Counted from the first letter of the stretch, positions 35,851-45,288 are shown. The stretch: 64,000 nucleotides of DNA from an uncultured Psychroserpens sp. (GCA_947488655.1 CANKZZ010000002.1:558001-622000); one strand, 5' to 3'. Numbers and translations: made by a program. The notes: a model not told the origin generated them from the sequence alone.

Positions 35851-38451
35851 TTAGCTTACTATGTTTTCTAAGCTTTTTTCAAATTCAGGTTTTTTTATTA
35901 TTTCATTATAGAAAGGCATTCCCCAAATGGTATAGTTTCTACCTTTCCATAATTGCTCCAAAAAATGTTCTTCTCTTAACTGCATTAAGAATTTCTCCTT
36001 CCATTCGTCCTTTTTTAATAAGTGTTCTCCTTTAGGCTCAATAAATATTTGGTAGTGCAAACCTTCTTCGGGTTGGTGGTTAACCATAAACAGAACAAAG
36101 TCCGGTTCCGTAGGTCTACCATCATCAAAGTTGTAAATCCTAAAATGCCTTTCATTACGTACTAAGTAAATTTCCTCGAATTTTGCCTTAAGTTTCTCGT
36201 AAGCTTTATCTATGAATTTGATTAAAAGCTTTTCTTCTGATGTACCAAAACAATCTTCAAATACATACCAATCTCTATTACCTAAATCAAGGTAGTAATT
36301 GGTTTCTGTTGGATTAATCATTGATTTACCGAACTCTTTATCTGTACTATCACTCAGGGCAAAATTTAAGACCTTATCTGTGATTTTATCTTTTACCAAA
36401 AAAGGCTTGAACTCTTTACTTCCCTTAAATTCAATCTTATCAGAAGTAATAACCGTGGCTATATCTGCTAATACTTTAATGGCTGCATCCAGTTTTTCTC
36501 TTGATGTAAGATTTATAATTTGGTCTGGTAGCCCCGAAACATCTAATTTTACTTTACCTAAATAATCCTTAGAATCAATAAACTCTGAAATTGATTTAAG
36601 ATTAGGTAGATGTACTCTAAGATTAGAGAACTTATAAAAATCAAGCCTATTGATTGCCTTACGAATAATATGTTCTCCAAAATCAGCTAATTTATATTCC
36701 TTTTCTTTTTTATCTACCGCAGCTGTGGAGGCTTTACCAAAAGCAATACTTGACTTGGTGTAACCTGTTTTTAGTGAAACTTTGTGAGTTTGTTCAATGA
36801 GTGTAGATTTAAGACTAAATACATCCTCGCGATTGTACTTCTCTTGCTTATTTAGAAATATGAAACCTGCTTTGTAAAATGAAGTTTCTTTGAAATCAGA
36901 TTTTAGCCTCATTGGTCTTTCTATAGACTGTTTTGCTTTAATACCAATTTCTTCTAATGCTGTGTTTAACTCTTGAATGTAACGTGGATTGTAGGCACTA
37001 TGGTAATACAGTTCTTCACAAACCCTCAATTCATTTGTTACATCATTATCAAACTTTCGGCTAAAAAATTGTTGCTCTTCTGAAATTTGAAATGGACAAT
37101 ATCTTGCACCTCTTCCAATAAGCTGTGCTTCGGCCATTGTTGTTTTACCAGGTTTACCTTGTTTGGCATCTCTTGTGTCATAAAGTCTTACAATATCAAA
37201 TAGGTTTAATACATCCCAACCTTCGTTTAGTTTATCAACAGCAAATACAGCTCTGTATTCGTTTTCTTCATCTTCTAATGAATTGACCGCTAATTGCTTT
37301 TCTTCACTTTCATTTTTACTATTTACAGAAATGAGTTTTTCTTCTGAGAAATCTTCTTTAAGCTCTGTAATTAGGTTTTCAAGACTAATGTTATTATCTT
37401 TTAAATATTGAAACACTTTTGCAATGGCTTCATCAGGATTAGAATTTTTAATTTTTTCTAAATCAGAAACCCTTAGGTTTTTGATGCCCTCTGCAAATTC
37501 GTCAAAGAAGTTTTGACTATCCCTAATGGTTTTGGACTTAAAGAGAATTACAGGCTTGATAAGCTTTTTGTACTTCTCAAATACCTTACGCCTGTATTGA
37601 CTTAATAAAACTCCCTGAATGGCTCTATCGAATTGAGAAAGGTCTGCTTGCAGCACCTTGACTTCTTTAGAGTAGCCATCAATTCGGAATTGCTTTAGCG
37701 GATAATCAAAAACGAGCTTGTCACTATATTTTTCCTCAATTTGTGAGTTTGATAAATCAGCTGTTGCAGTGAACTCTAACAGTAGATTTTCTTTATTGGC
37801 ATTAAAAATACGGTTAACTGTACCTTCCCAACTTAGTATATCTTCAACCTCATCTTTTTTAAGCTCGTTTTTCTTTTTGGTTTCTGCGTTAATATGGTGG
37901 GCTTCATCTGAAATTAGGACGATTTTAGTTTCTTCAAAATCATCATACGTAAGGCTGTTTTCTTTAGGTGTGTTTAGCCTTGAATGTAATCCCTGAATAG
38001 TTGAGAATACAATATTTATATCTTCTTGGTTTGCCGCTTGAAAATTATCTACTTCTTTAATTTTAATTTGTTTATCACCAATTGAAATGCTATCTGCAAA
38101 TAAGTATTTAGATGATGTAGTATTGAAGAAGTTATCTCTTGTTTTTTCAATAATGTTAGTACTGTTTACAAAGAACAAGAAGTTACGATACCCTTGCTCA
38201 TACAAGTAAATGATAAGACCCGCCATAACAAGCGTTTTACCACTACCAGTTGCCATATGGAACAGTAATTGAGAAGGTGTAACTCTGTTGTTATAAAATT
38301 CAAAATAGAATAGAAAACGAGAAAAAGCTTCTTTTTGATAAGGTCTTAAATCAAAAGTAGAATTAAGATTTTCTGGTATATATAAAGGTACATTTGGGCG
38401 TGGAATGCCCATTTCAAAACCAACTGATATTTTTTGTTCAAGTGTTTGCAT
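35851..38451 (-). CDS. res: Type III restriction endonuclease subunit Res
   Basis: Superfamily-2 helicase/nuclease subunit of a type III restriction-modification complex; it translocates along or senses DNA and cleaves between two unmethylated head-to-head sites. Walker A MATGSGKT (67-73), DEAH box (182-185), and the motif-VI region QLIGRGARYCPF are present. A C-terminal PD-(D/E)xK nuclease follows: Pro-Asp at 783-784, Glu805-Pro-Lys807. Length 866 residues. It is the last gene of the operon, 7 bp downstream of the small nuclease-like gene. Confidence 0.93.
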   Translation of the reverse strand: MQTLEQKISVGFEMGIPRPNVPLYIPENLNSTFDLRPYQKEAFSRFLFYFEFYNNRVTPSQLLFHMATGSGKTLVMAGLIIYLYEQGYRNFLFFVNSTNIIEKTRDNFFNTTSSKYLFADSISIGDKQIKIKEVDNFQAANQEDINIVFSTIQGLHSRLNTPKENSLTYDDFEETKIVLISDEAHHINAETKKKNELKKDEVEDILSWEGTVNRIFNANKENLLLEFTATADLSNSQIEEKYSDKLVFDYPLKQFRIDGYSKEVKVLQADLSQFDRAIQGVLLSQYRRKVFEKYKKLIKPVILFKSKTIRDSQNFFDEFAEGIKNLRVSDLEKIKNSNPDEAIAKVFQYLKDNNISLENLITELKEDFSEEKLISVNSKNESEEKQLAVNSLEDEENEYRAVFAVDKLNEGWDVLNLFDIVRLYDTRDAKQGKPGKTTMAEAQLIGRGARYCPFQISEEQQFFSRKFDNDVTNELRVCEELYYHSAYNPRYIQELNTALEEIGIKAKQSIERPMRLKSDFKETSFYKAGFIFLNKQEKYNREDVFSLKSTLIEQTHKVSLKTGYTKSSIAFGKASTAAVDKKEKEYKLADFGEHIIRKAINRLDFYKFSNLRVHLPNLKSISEFIDSKDYLGKVKLDVSGLPDQIINLTSREKLDAAIKVLADIATVITSDKIEFKGSKEFKPFLVKDKITDKVLNFALSDSTDKEFGKSMINPTETNYYLDLGNRDWYVFEDCFGTSEEKLLIKFIDKAYEKLKAKFEEIYLVRNERHFRIYNFDDGRPTEPDFVLFMVNHQPEEGLHYQIFIEPKGEHLLKKDEWKEKFLMQLREEHFLEQLWKGRNYTIWGMPFYNEIIKKPEFEKSLENIVS

Positions 38452-38458
38452 CCTTTAT

Positions 38459-39220
38459 CTATTTAATGAAATCTTGAAAATCTACAATACCATCAAGCTC
38501 TATTGGAGGAGTATTATTAAAATTAACAGAAAACAACTTTAACTTAGACGCATCATCAAAAAATGGAGATTTATGTCTGACGTTGTAAAGTATCTTAAAT
38601 GTTGTACCAGCGCTATTACAAAGTTTTGATAATAACCTAAAATTGTTGTAGTCATCTCTAAATGGAGCCCATCTATCTAATGAATAGTAAGACCTCTTCA
38701 ACTCATATATGGTTGTCGGGTTACCATTAGCACCTACCTTGTATAAATCAATATCAGATACTTTTAAACTACTACCAAGACTACCTCTTTGCCATTTATG
38801 ATAAGCACTGGATGTTCTGTCATTTAAGTATTTACCAGTAGTACTATTAGAAATAGGTAAGTTGTAACTTGAAAAAACCTGCATTAATTCCATCATATTT
38901 TTCAATTCAAAATTCGTACCGTCAGTAGAAAGGAGTACTTCGGTAACCTCTGAAATGTCAGTACGGAATTTAATTAAAATATAAGGCACTCCTGTAATTG
39001 CTGATAAATGTTTATAAAAATCAACCCCTTCTTGGTCTGCATTACTTAGGTTTGAATTATATTCGCTCTCGTTTTTACCAAAAACATAAACTAATAATTT
39101 TGGGTCGCAATTTGCATCTCCATATATTAATTGCCATTCATTACCAGTTACAAACTTTAGGTGATTAACACTATTTTTTATTAGTTCATCATAGACTGCA
39201 TTTCCTTTATAGTAGCTCAT
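38459..39220 (-). CDS. PD-(D/E)xK-like protein between mod and res
   Basis: A 253-residue protein without membrane segments. Residues 156-175 (SDIDLY ... TIYELK) hold Asp158, Glu173 and Lys175, i.e. D-x14-E-x-K, the core of the PD-(D/E)xK nuclease fold, with a following helix (about 183-202). The fold assignment is inference from this motif and neighbouring beta strands. It lies inside the type III operon, 5 bp after mod and 7 bp before res, so it is probably made with them. I know no standard component of type III systems of this kind. Confidence 0.75.
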   Translation of the reverse strand: MSYYKGNAVYDELIKNSVNHLKFVTGNEWQLIYGDANCDPKLLVYVFGKNESEYNSNLSNADQEGVDFYKHLSAITGVPYILIKFRTDISEVTEVLLSTDGTNFELKNMMELMQVFSSYNLPISNSTTGKYLNDRTSSAYHKWQRGSLGSSLKVSDIDLYKVGANGNPTTIYELKRSYYSLDRWAPFRDDYNNFRLLSKLCNSAGTTFKILYNVRHKSPFFDDASKLKLFSVNFNNTPPIELDGIVDFQDFIK

Positions 39221-39225
39221 TTCCT

Positions 39226-41142
39226 TTATTTCTTATAAAAATTATGGTTATTAATAATTGTCTCATCTGTAATGGAGTAAGTTTGGTCATCTATCTCTGA
39301 ATAATTTACATATAGCTGATTCTTATCCAAAATTGCGATTAAGGCCTTTATCATTTCATCCTGTTTTAATGCAGAAAAGGCATCTAACTCATTATTCAAA
39401 ATATCTCTATTAAGACTAAATTGTATGTAGTTGTTACTATATAAGCTCTTATATATCTCAATTAAAGCTACTGAGTCAGTGGCTTTTTGCATGATTTCAA
39501 CGATTGAGGAATTAAGAGATAAAAGTTCTGCATATATAAATTCACCTCCTCCTTTCCAATCAACAATGGATGAAATGCCCGAGGGGTCTCCTTTTAGACA
39601 TTTTTGTAATCTAGAAACTGCATCATTTTTACCATAGAATAATTGTTCTATTCCAATAAATTGACGACCAAGCTTTAGGGCTACAGCCGCAGTAGTACCG
39701 CTACCAAGGAAAAAGTCTAAAACTATATCACCAGGTTCAGTACTAAATTCAATTACTCTTTTAAGTAGCTTCTCAGGTTTTTTACCTTTTTTAAGAATAA
39801 CACCACCTTCCTTTGCTATCCCTTGAAATGGTATATCATCCCAAAAATTAGTTAATGGTTCAGCGGTAACTAATTCTCCATCAATTTCACGTAACTTATT
39901 TTTATAAAATAAAATTCTCTGACCTTTCTGTAAATAAATGTCCAAATGATTTTCTCTGGTCTGTCTGAATATTTTTGATGGTTCTTTTTTAGAGGCATCA
40001 ATCAATTCTCTTGTTTCTTTACCAACACCATCATAATTTGGCTCTGCAAACCTTATAACTTGATTTGGAAATTTAGCAATGAGTTTGTCTGCATCTTTAA
40101 TATTGAATTGCTTTAAAGCTTCTTTTACTGAGATAAACCTCCATTTTTCAAAATCTTCTCCATAGTTGATCACAAACTTATTATAAGCCTTATCATAATC
40201 TCTTTTAGTATATGATTTTTTATATATCCATTGACTTTTAACTTTAGCATAACCAATTAGGTAATCCGTTACAGATATTGGAGAAGGATTAATTGATTTA
40301 TGACCAGTAGCAGCACTTCTCTTTATGGAAGTTAAGTTGAGGAAGTTTTCTTTACCAAATATTTCATCACATAAAATCATTAAGTATGGAAGCTCATTAT
40401 CATCAATGTTCATCCAAATTGAACCATTATTAGAAAGTAGCTTTTTTGCAACCTCTAATCGGTTTTTCATAAAAGTTAACCAAGTAGAGTGATTAAAGCT
40501 GTCATTATATTTAAAGCTATCATTACCTGTATTATAAGGAGGGTCAATATATATGAGCTTTACTTTCTTGTTATACTTAGGCAAAATGCTATAAAGACCT
40601 AATAGGTTATTTCCTTTAAGTATTAGATTATCGTCTGACTTAATTTCAGTAACTTTTTGCTCACCATTTTTTGTAAAACGTTTCCAGTTTGATAAAACTT
40701 TAGGATCTAATAGTCTATCTATTTCATCTGGTGCTAAGGTTGTATTCCAAAAAACTTCTTTTCTCTTATTGTCTTCTTTTGTTTGACCTCCTTCTAAAAC
40801 ACAATCTTTATATGGCCAAGCCAAAACGACATCTTTATTCTCTTTAATAAATTCATCATCTTCCATTAGACCAATACGATTCTTAAAAGATGTGTAGCTA
40901 TCAGGCAAAAAGGCTTTGTTACTTACAAATTTTTGGAATTTGATTTTATCAAAAACCATAATTCCTTCTACATCTTGAAAGAAATGCTTTTTGATACTTT
41001 CGTATGAAAGAAGCATTTTAATTAATATAACGTCAAGTTGTAAAGCTAACTCAATGATTTTGTTTTTGAGTAGCTTACCATCTACTACAAGTCTTTCATC
41101 TTGTTGGAGTAGCCTTTTTAAATCTTCTAATAGGTTCTGCAT
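39226..41142 (-). CDS. mod: Type III DNA methyltransferase subunit Mod
   Basis: N6-adenine methyltransferase that recognises the target site for both modification and restriction. The order of motifs is beta-class, as expected: DPPYNTGN (from residue 200, motif IV) comes first, and the SAM-binding FLGSGTTAAVALKLGRQFIGIE (motif I) follows near residue 450. The N-terminal 160 residues and the region between the motifs supply target recognition, so the site cannot be predicted. 638 residues. The HTH regulator lies 30 bp upstream. Confidence 0.94.
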   Translation of the reverse strand: MQNLLEDLKRLLQQDERLVVDGKLLKNKIIELALQLDVILIKMLLSYESIKKHFFQDVEGIMVFDKIKFQKFVSNKAFLPDSYTSFKNRIGLMEDDEFIKENKDVVLAWPYKDCVLEGGQTKEDNKRKEVFWNTTLAPDEIDRLLDPKVLSNWKRFTKNGEQKVTEIKSDDNLILKGNNLLGLYSILPKYNKKVKLIYIDPPYNTGNDSFKYNDSFNHSTWLTFMKNRLEVAKKLLSNNGSIWMNIDDNELPYLMILCDEIFGKENFLNLTSIKRSAATGHKSINPSPISVTDYLIGYAKVKSQWIYKKSYTKRDYDKAYNKFVINYGEDFEKWRFISVKEALKQFNIKDADKLIAKFPNQVIRFAEPNYDGVGKETRELIDASKKEPSKIFRQTRENHLDIYLQKGQRILFYKNKLREIDGELVTAEPLTNFWDDIPFQGIAKEGGVILKKGKKPEKLLKRVIEFSTEPGDIVLDFFLGSGTTAAVALKLGRQFIGIEQLFYGKNDAVSRLQKCLKGDPSGISSIVDWKGGGEFIYAELLSLNSSIVEIMQKATDSVALIEIYKSLYSNNYIQFSLNRDILNNELDAFSALKQDEMIKALIAILDKNQLYVNYSEIDDQTYSITDETIINNHNFYKK

Positions 41143-41172
41143 ATATTTAATTTCTTCGATTGGTTTCTCGTG

Positions 41173-41370
41173 CTATTTTTTTTTATTAGGTACTAAAAGT
41201 TCTCTTATGTCAACGTTTAAAATTTCAGCAATTCTATAAAGGTCTTCTATGCTTGGTTGTCGTCTGTTCTTAGCATAAGAATTTACCATATTATAGCTCT
41301 TCTCCAACTTCTTTGCTAACCAGATTTGCTTGATTCCTTTTTCTTCTAAAACCTCTTTTATTCGGTTCAT
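41173..41370 (-). CDS. XRE-family transcriptional regulator
   Basis: A 65-residue helix-turn-helix protein from Met at 41370 (MNRIKEVLEEKG; nine extra residues if the upstream frame is used). IKQIWLAKKLEKSYNMVNSYAKNRRQPS is a Cro/C1-type HTH and IEDLYRIAEILNVDIRELL its usual last helix. It precedes mod and resembles C-proteins that time methyltransferase and nuclease expression. A palindrome CTCATT-a-AATGAG at 41420-41432, 50 bp upstream of the start, is a good operator candidate. Confidence 0.88.
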   Translation of the reverse strand: MNRIKEVLEEKGIKQIWLAKKLEKSYNMVNSYAKNRRQPSIEDLYRIAEILNVDIRELLVPNKKK

Positions 41371-41397
41371 TTTTATGAAAATTAATTCAGTCAGCAA

Positions 41398-41748
41398 AAT
41401 AGAGATTATATTTCAGTATCTCATTAAATGAGTATTAAAATAATCATTCAATTTTGGTGGCAAAGGAGAATTAAAGCTCTATTGCCAATGCGGCTCGAAG
41501 CGACATATATGCTTGAACGAGATATGGTTTGTCATTTTTTCAACGGCGTATGGAGGCCGTTTATATGGCTCGTAGCGTGCGAAATAGCTATTGTTTTCCG
41601 GTTAGGTACAAGCGAGATTTTTAAATTTTATTATTCATTTTTTATCGGAAATCGTCAAATTTAAAAATTTGGCGACTTTCCAAATATGCCTTAACCTTCT
41701 AAAGGCAACAGCCGAGCTATGAGCTATATACATCTTAAGTATGTAGTT
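41398..41748. other. 351-bp region between the HTH gene and the HNH gene
   Basis: Higher in GC than its surroundings between 41480 and 41600, with no convincing gene. It contains the palindrome 41420-41432, two imperfect copies of GGCTCG(A/T)AGCG (41492-41502 and 41567-41577), a GGCGTATGGAGGCC stretch and an imperfect hairpin around 41646-41680 (GGAAATCGTCAAATT paired with AATTTGGCGACTTTCC). It may be a structured RNA, a recombination scar or the leader of the restriction operon. Confidence 0.4.
41420..41432. promoter_or_regulatory. Candidate operator for the XRE regulator
   Basis: Perfect 6+1+6 palindrome CTCATT-a-AATGAG between the HTH gene start and the structured gap. Confidence 0.45.
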
Positions 41749-42588
41749 CTATATAAATTCTCCATTGCAAAAATCTATGTTTTGATATAAACAATCATAA
41801 AAAGCTGTTTGCCAAGAGTTTTTGTTTACCACATATCTACTACTATAGCAATCTTTAAGATGTGCTTTTAAATGGTTGCTTCCTGCACTTTCAAATAATA
41901 TCGTTATTTGTTGTTTTATGTTTTCAAATTCTTCAATTGCGTGAATAGAGTACAACTCGTTAAGTAAATAGGAAGCAAAATGATTTCTTAGTCGCTCTCT
42001 TAATAAAGTAGGCCAATCATCAGGAGGCAATACGTAATATTCAAATGTAATTGGATTAAGAGTAATTATTTTAGCTTTTAGCCAATCATAATCTTCAATA
42101 TCATCAAAATATGGATGTAAAGTTTCTTCTTCACTATTTGTTGGAGAGTCAACCAACTTGTCTTTATTACAGTCACTACAGGATGGTACTAAATTATTTG
42201 GTGTTATTGATAGTATTGGATATTTTGATTTAGGTAAATAATGATCTAAAGTTCTAACTTGTTTAACATTACAAAATGGGCATTTTCCATTTGGAGCAGA
42301 GATAAATATTGAGTTGTAATATTTCCTTCCCTTATTATTCTTATTTACCAGTCTATCTGTATAGATTCCTTTTAAAACTGTTGCGTTAATTGTATCACTA
42401 ATATTTACATTTTGGTGTATTTGGTATAATGTATTCGTTAGTTTTTTATTATTAAAGTCTGATTCTGCTGTTGTGAATTGATCTACTGAGTCAATTATTT
42501 CTTGTTTAAGAACTGTATTTTGTAAATTATCAATACAATCAAGAATAACTTCTGATACTAAAAATGATGGTTTTGCTATTTTTTTCAT
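41749..42588 (-). CDS. ptuB: HNH endonuclease (Septu PtuB-like)
   Basis: 279 residues. The HNH motif is plain: Cys103/Cys106 (KCPFC), LDH at 114-116 with His116, NN at 131-132, and Cys137/Cys140 (SCSDCNKDK) holding a structural zinc. Its start overlaps the stop of the upstream ATPase gene by 4 bp (ATGA), so the two proteins are made together. An AAA ATPase followed by an HNH nuclease is the layout of the Septu anti-phage system, in which the nuclease acts under ATPase control. Assignment rests on motifs and order, not on a database match. Confidence 0.82.
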   Translation of the reverse strand: MKKIAKPSFLVSEVILDCIDNLQNTVLKQEIIDSVDQFTTAESDFNNKKLTNTLYQIHQNVNISDTINATVLKGIYTDRLVNKNNKGRKYYNSIFISAPNGKCPFCNVKQVRTLDHYLPKSKYPILSITPNNLVPSCSDCNKDKLVDSPTNSEEETLHPYFDDIEDYDWLKAKIITLNPITFEYYVLPPDDWPTLLRERLRNHFASYLLNELYSIHAIEEFENIKQQITILFESAGSNHLKAHLKDCYSSRYVVNKNSWQTAFYDCLYQNIDFCNGEFI

Positions 42589-44093
42589 TTATTATGCATT
42601 AATGTTCTTAAAATAGCTTTTCCCTCTTGACCAATTTTATTATTTAAAATACCAACAGCCTCTTCAAAATCATTTGAGTTGTTTACTATTTCCTTTAAAA
42701 TATTATGAAAACCAGAATCTGTCACTTCTAAACCAAATATTTCTTGTGTCAGTAGGCCAACATTTTCTCCAAAAGATTCAATTTCTAATCGTTCTGCAAT
42801 CGCATCTGCTCCGTGCCTTCTTAACTTCCATACAGAACTTTTTGGGACTTCTTGTAATACAACAGGTGAATGAGTACCAATTATAGCTACTGCATTTCTT
42901 TGTATAAGTATATCCGATAATGCTCTGATAAATGCAGAAAGTAATGGAGGATGTAAATACCCTTCTGGCTCATCTAAAAGGACAAGACTTCTTTCCTCGA
43001 TAGTCTCAACAATTTGAGTAATAGTTAATAATACTATTTTATGTCCAGAACTTAATTTATTAAAAATTAAAGAAGCTTTTTCGATTAATTGTAAATTGTC
43101 TTCAATTTCTAAAATATGAGATACCTCAGACTCATTAAATACAGGATCTGTTTCAAGGACTTTTACTGCATTTTCCCACCTATTTCTCTTTCCTTGTAAT
43201 TTACATTTTTCAATACTTTTTACAAATTCATTTTTTAGTATTGTTGGGCTTTTTGGTCTATCATTATTCTTTTCAGCTCTTTTTAATCCAATATATGAAT
43301 AATTTAAATGTTTAGTTTTATCTCTTTTTTCAACAATAGGATTTGTTTCATCAAATGCACTAAATGAAACTGAGATAAGATTAGCAAAAGGATTTTTTGA
43401 TTCTTCAAGAGAATTTGTGAAAAAACCATTTTTTCCATTTCTTCGATTTCCACCAAGTAGCGAAGTAATCATACTATTGAAAAGATGAGTTTTACCAACA
43501 CCATTACGTCCTATAATTACATTAATATTTGATGGAGGATTTGATTTAGGAATAACGTTAAAATCCAAAACCATATCGCATACTAAACTTTTAGGATGTT
43601 TAGGTAAATGGAACTTGAAATTGTAAGGTGTTAATTCAGAATTACCAGTAGCCAATCTTCTAAATTGACCTTCTACTGAAGTTGTACTAACATCTCTCAA
43701 TAGAGAAATTTTCGTTACATTTTCTTTTAATGAACGTTTGTAAATATTAGTTTTCAATGCTAAATCGTTCAGTGCATTTAAAACCTCGTCTCTAAAATCT
43801 ACGCTAATTAAACTTAATCTTTCATAATAACTAACATCTTGCCCCAGAGAGAAAAAGGTTTCCTCTAATACTTCAAAAGAATTTGGCAAATTAGGGGTTC
43901 TCATTTGCGAGCCCATATTAAATTTTCCGATTTTTACAGATCCCAAATTATGTCTGAGTCCTTCATTATCATAATAATAAAGTGTATACAAAGTGGAGTA
44001 GGTAAACCAATCATCCCAGTTTGAGTGAAACAGAAAAACAACATTGATTTTTTGTATTTCAGAATTAGTATCGTTGTTGAGATAAAAGTTCAT
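42585..44093 (-). CDS. ptuA: AAA/ABC-type ATPase (Septu PtuA-like)
   Basis: 502 residues. Walker A GRNGVGKT (195-202), a late ABC-like signature LSSGHKIV and Walker B LVLLDEPEGYLHPP are followed by the switch-His region IIGTHSPVVLQEVP, the arrangement of OLD/AAA_15/AAA_21 ATPases. The N-terminal 190 residues hold no known motif. It is first of a two-gene operon with the HNH gene, matching PtuA-PtuB. The 244 bp upstream contains nested inverted repeats GCGTCAA/TTGACGC and TAACG/CGTTA around 44130-44185 that may regulate it. Confidence 0.8.
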   Translation of the reverse strand: MNFYLNNDTNSEIQKINVVFLFHSNWDDWFTYSTLYTLYYYDNEGLRHNLGSVKIGKFNMGSQMRTPNLPNSFEVLEETFFSLGQDVSYYERLSLISVDFRDEVLNALNDLALKTNIYKRSLKENVTKISLLRDVSTTSVEGQFRRLATGNSELTPYNFKFHLPKHPKSLVCDMVLDFNVIPKSNPPSNINVIIGRNGVGKTHLFNSMITSLLGGNRRNGKNGFFTNSLEESKNPFANLISVSFSAFDETNPIVEKRDKTKHLNYSYIGLKRAEKNNDRPKSPTILKNEFVKSIEKCKLQGKRNRWENAVKVLETDPVFNESEVSHILEIEDNLQLIEKASLIFNKLSSGHKIVLLTITQIVETIEERSLVLLDEPEGYLHPPLLSAFIRALSDILIQRNAVAIIGTHSPVVLQEVPKSSVWKLRRHGADAIAERLEIESFGENVGLLTQEIFGLEVTDSGFHNILKEIVNNSNDFEEAVGILNNKIGQEGKAILRTLMHNK

Positions 44094-44337
44094 CTTATAT
44101 TTTCAGTAATTGCAGACCACGAGTTTGTGAAAGCGTCAATAACGGGAAAAAGCGTTAGTTTTTTTTCGTTGACGCAACTAAGTTAATTAAAAGTACTTAA
44201 TTTCCAATAGGGAATTCTGTAGTTATTTCCTTTACACATTGTTATGCTTTGAAATTGTTTCCAGAGAAAATTCTGAAGGAATTTTGTATATAAGCATTTG
44301 CCAAAACAAATAATTATATAAGGTGTTCCTATATGTA

Positions 44338-44931
44338 TTATAAATCATCAAGACTATTTTTGTTCGATTCCTTATTTCTTAATTCTAAATATTTGTCTGT
44401 AAACTCATATTTTATATTGGCATTTTGAGAAAAGATGTCATACTCATTTTCTTGAAAACCTTTATCAAATGTGATTACTTTATTCTCAATTACCCATTCG
44501 TACCTTCGTACTGGTTCCTCCCAATCATATTTAACTAAAGGTTCTCCGTATTTGCTCTTATATAATGATAGTAAATTTTCCACGTCATTTTTATAACTTT
44601 TATAGTACATAATTGTAGCTCCCATTCCAGCTCCATCAGGTTTAGTTAGTTCACCAATATTTATATTAATTCGTCTTAATTCGTTGTATTTGAAATCTCC
44701 ATCAAATATTATGCGAATTTTGTTTCCATCAATGTTATAATTATATCTGTAATAGTTTCGACGCGAGTGTTTATAGATTTTTTCATTCGCAAGTAGTGTA
44801 TCAATAGTTTTTTCGTATATATCCTTTGATATTCCTAATTTGAAATCAAGAAAATCAATTTCTTTGTCTGCTGAATTTGAACAACTGAATAAAACAATGA
44901 TTGCAATTAAATTAATTAGTTTAATTTTCAT
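44338..44931 (-). CDS. Hypothetical lipoprotein (197 aa)
   Basis: The signal peptide ends in VLFSC (Cys17), so it should be a lipoprotein. The mature chain is charged and mixed alpha/beta, with a KYGEPLVKYDWEEPVRRYEW segment and a polar Asn/Ser tail. It is the last gene of the island before attR, oriented toward the Septu pair. Nothing in the sequence links it to defence; it may be a passenger gene. Confidence 0.7.
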   Translation of the reverse strand: MKIKLINLIAIIVLFSCSNSADKEIDFLDFKLGISKDIYEKTIDTLLANEKIYKHSRRNYYRYNYNIDGNKIRIIFDGDFKYNELRRININIGELTKPDGAGMGATIMYYKSYKNDVENLLSLYKSKYGEPLVKYDWEEPVRRYEWVIENKVITFDKGFQENEYDIFSQNANIKYEFTDKYLELRNKESNKNSLDDL

Positions 44932-45170
44932 TTGATGTGTTTTTTAATGTGTTGCAACAAATATAAATATATACTGGTTACTAAATATCTATTTTAAGAT
45001 CCATAAAATGAATTTATTAAATTCATATCTTCAATTTACAAGAAATTGAAAATATATGAGAAATAATATGCGTAGCTCTACGGAATTTTATATGATCAAA
45101 TCACTTTGAAACAATATACCGTTAACTGCTGTTAAAATATTTTTTATATTTGAATCAATGTATAATTAGA

Positions 45171-45191
45171 GTACACGATTGCGTACACGAT
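45171..45191. repeat. Paired GTACACGAT repeats (right)
   Basis: Copies at 45171-45179 and 45183-45191 with the same 12-bp period and orientation as the left pair, 49 bp inside attR. Confidence 0.7.
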
Positions 45192-45240
45192 TTCAATCGT
45201 GGGAGGTATTTTAAGTGCCAAATTCGAGGTTTGATTCAAA

Positions 45241-45287
45241 CTCATAACCCGAAGGTCACTGGTTCGAGTCCAGTTCCCGCTACTAAG
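45241..45287. repeat. attR core, partial tRNA-Met copy
   Basis: Exact copy of 30340-30386. It lacks the 5' half of the tRNA and is preceded by TTTGATTCAAA, so it is a displaced 3' fragment and not a functional tRNA. Confidence 0.95.
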
Positions 45288-45288
45288 T

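Noticed and set aside
41428-41664. 78-aa frame in the structured gap
   Set aside because: Composition (Trp/Arg/Met-rich) does not resemble a protein of this genome, and it runs through the repeats.
41398-41748. Integron attC site
   Set aside because: One GTTRRRY-like GTTAGGT is present, but I could not find a matching RYYYAAC partner or the paired L boxes.
45241-45287. Possible second initiator tRNA-Met
   Set aside because: Only the 3' part is present; the sequence before the anticodon loop does not form a D arm or acceptor strand, and the extent matches the integration repeat.
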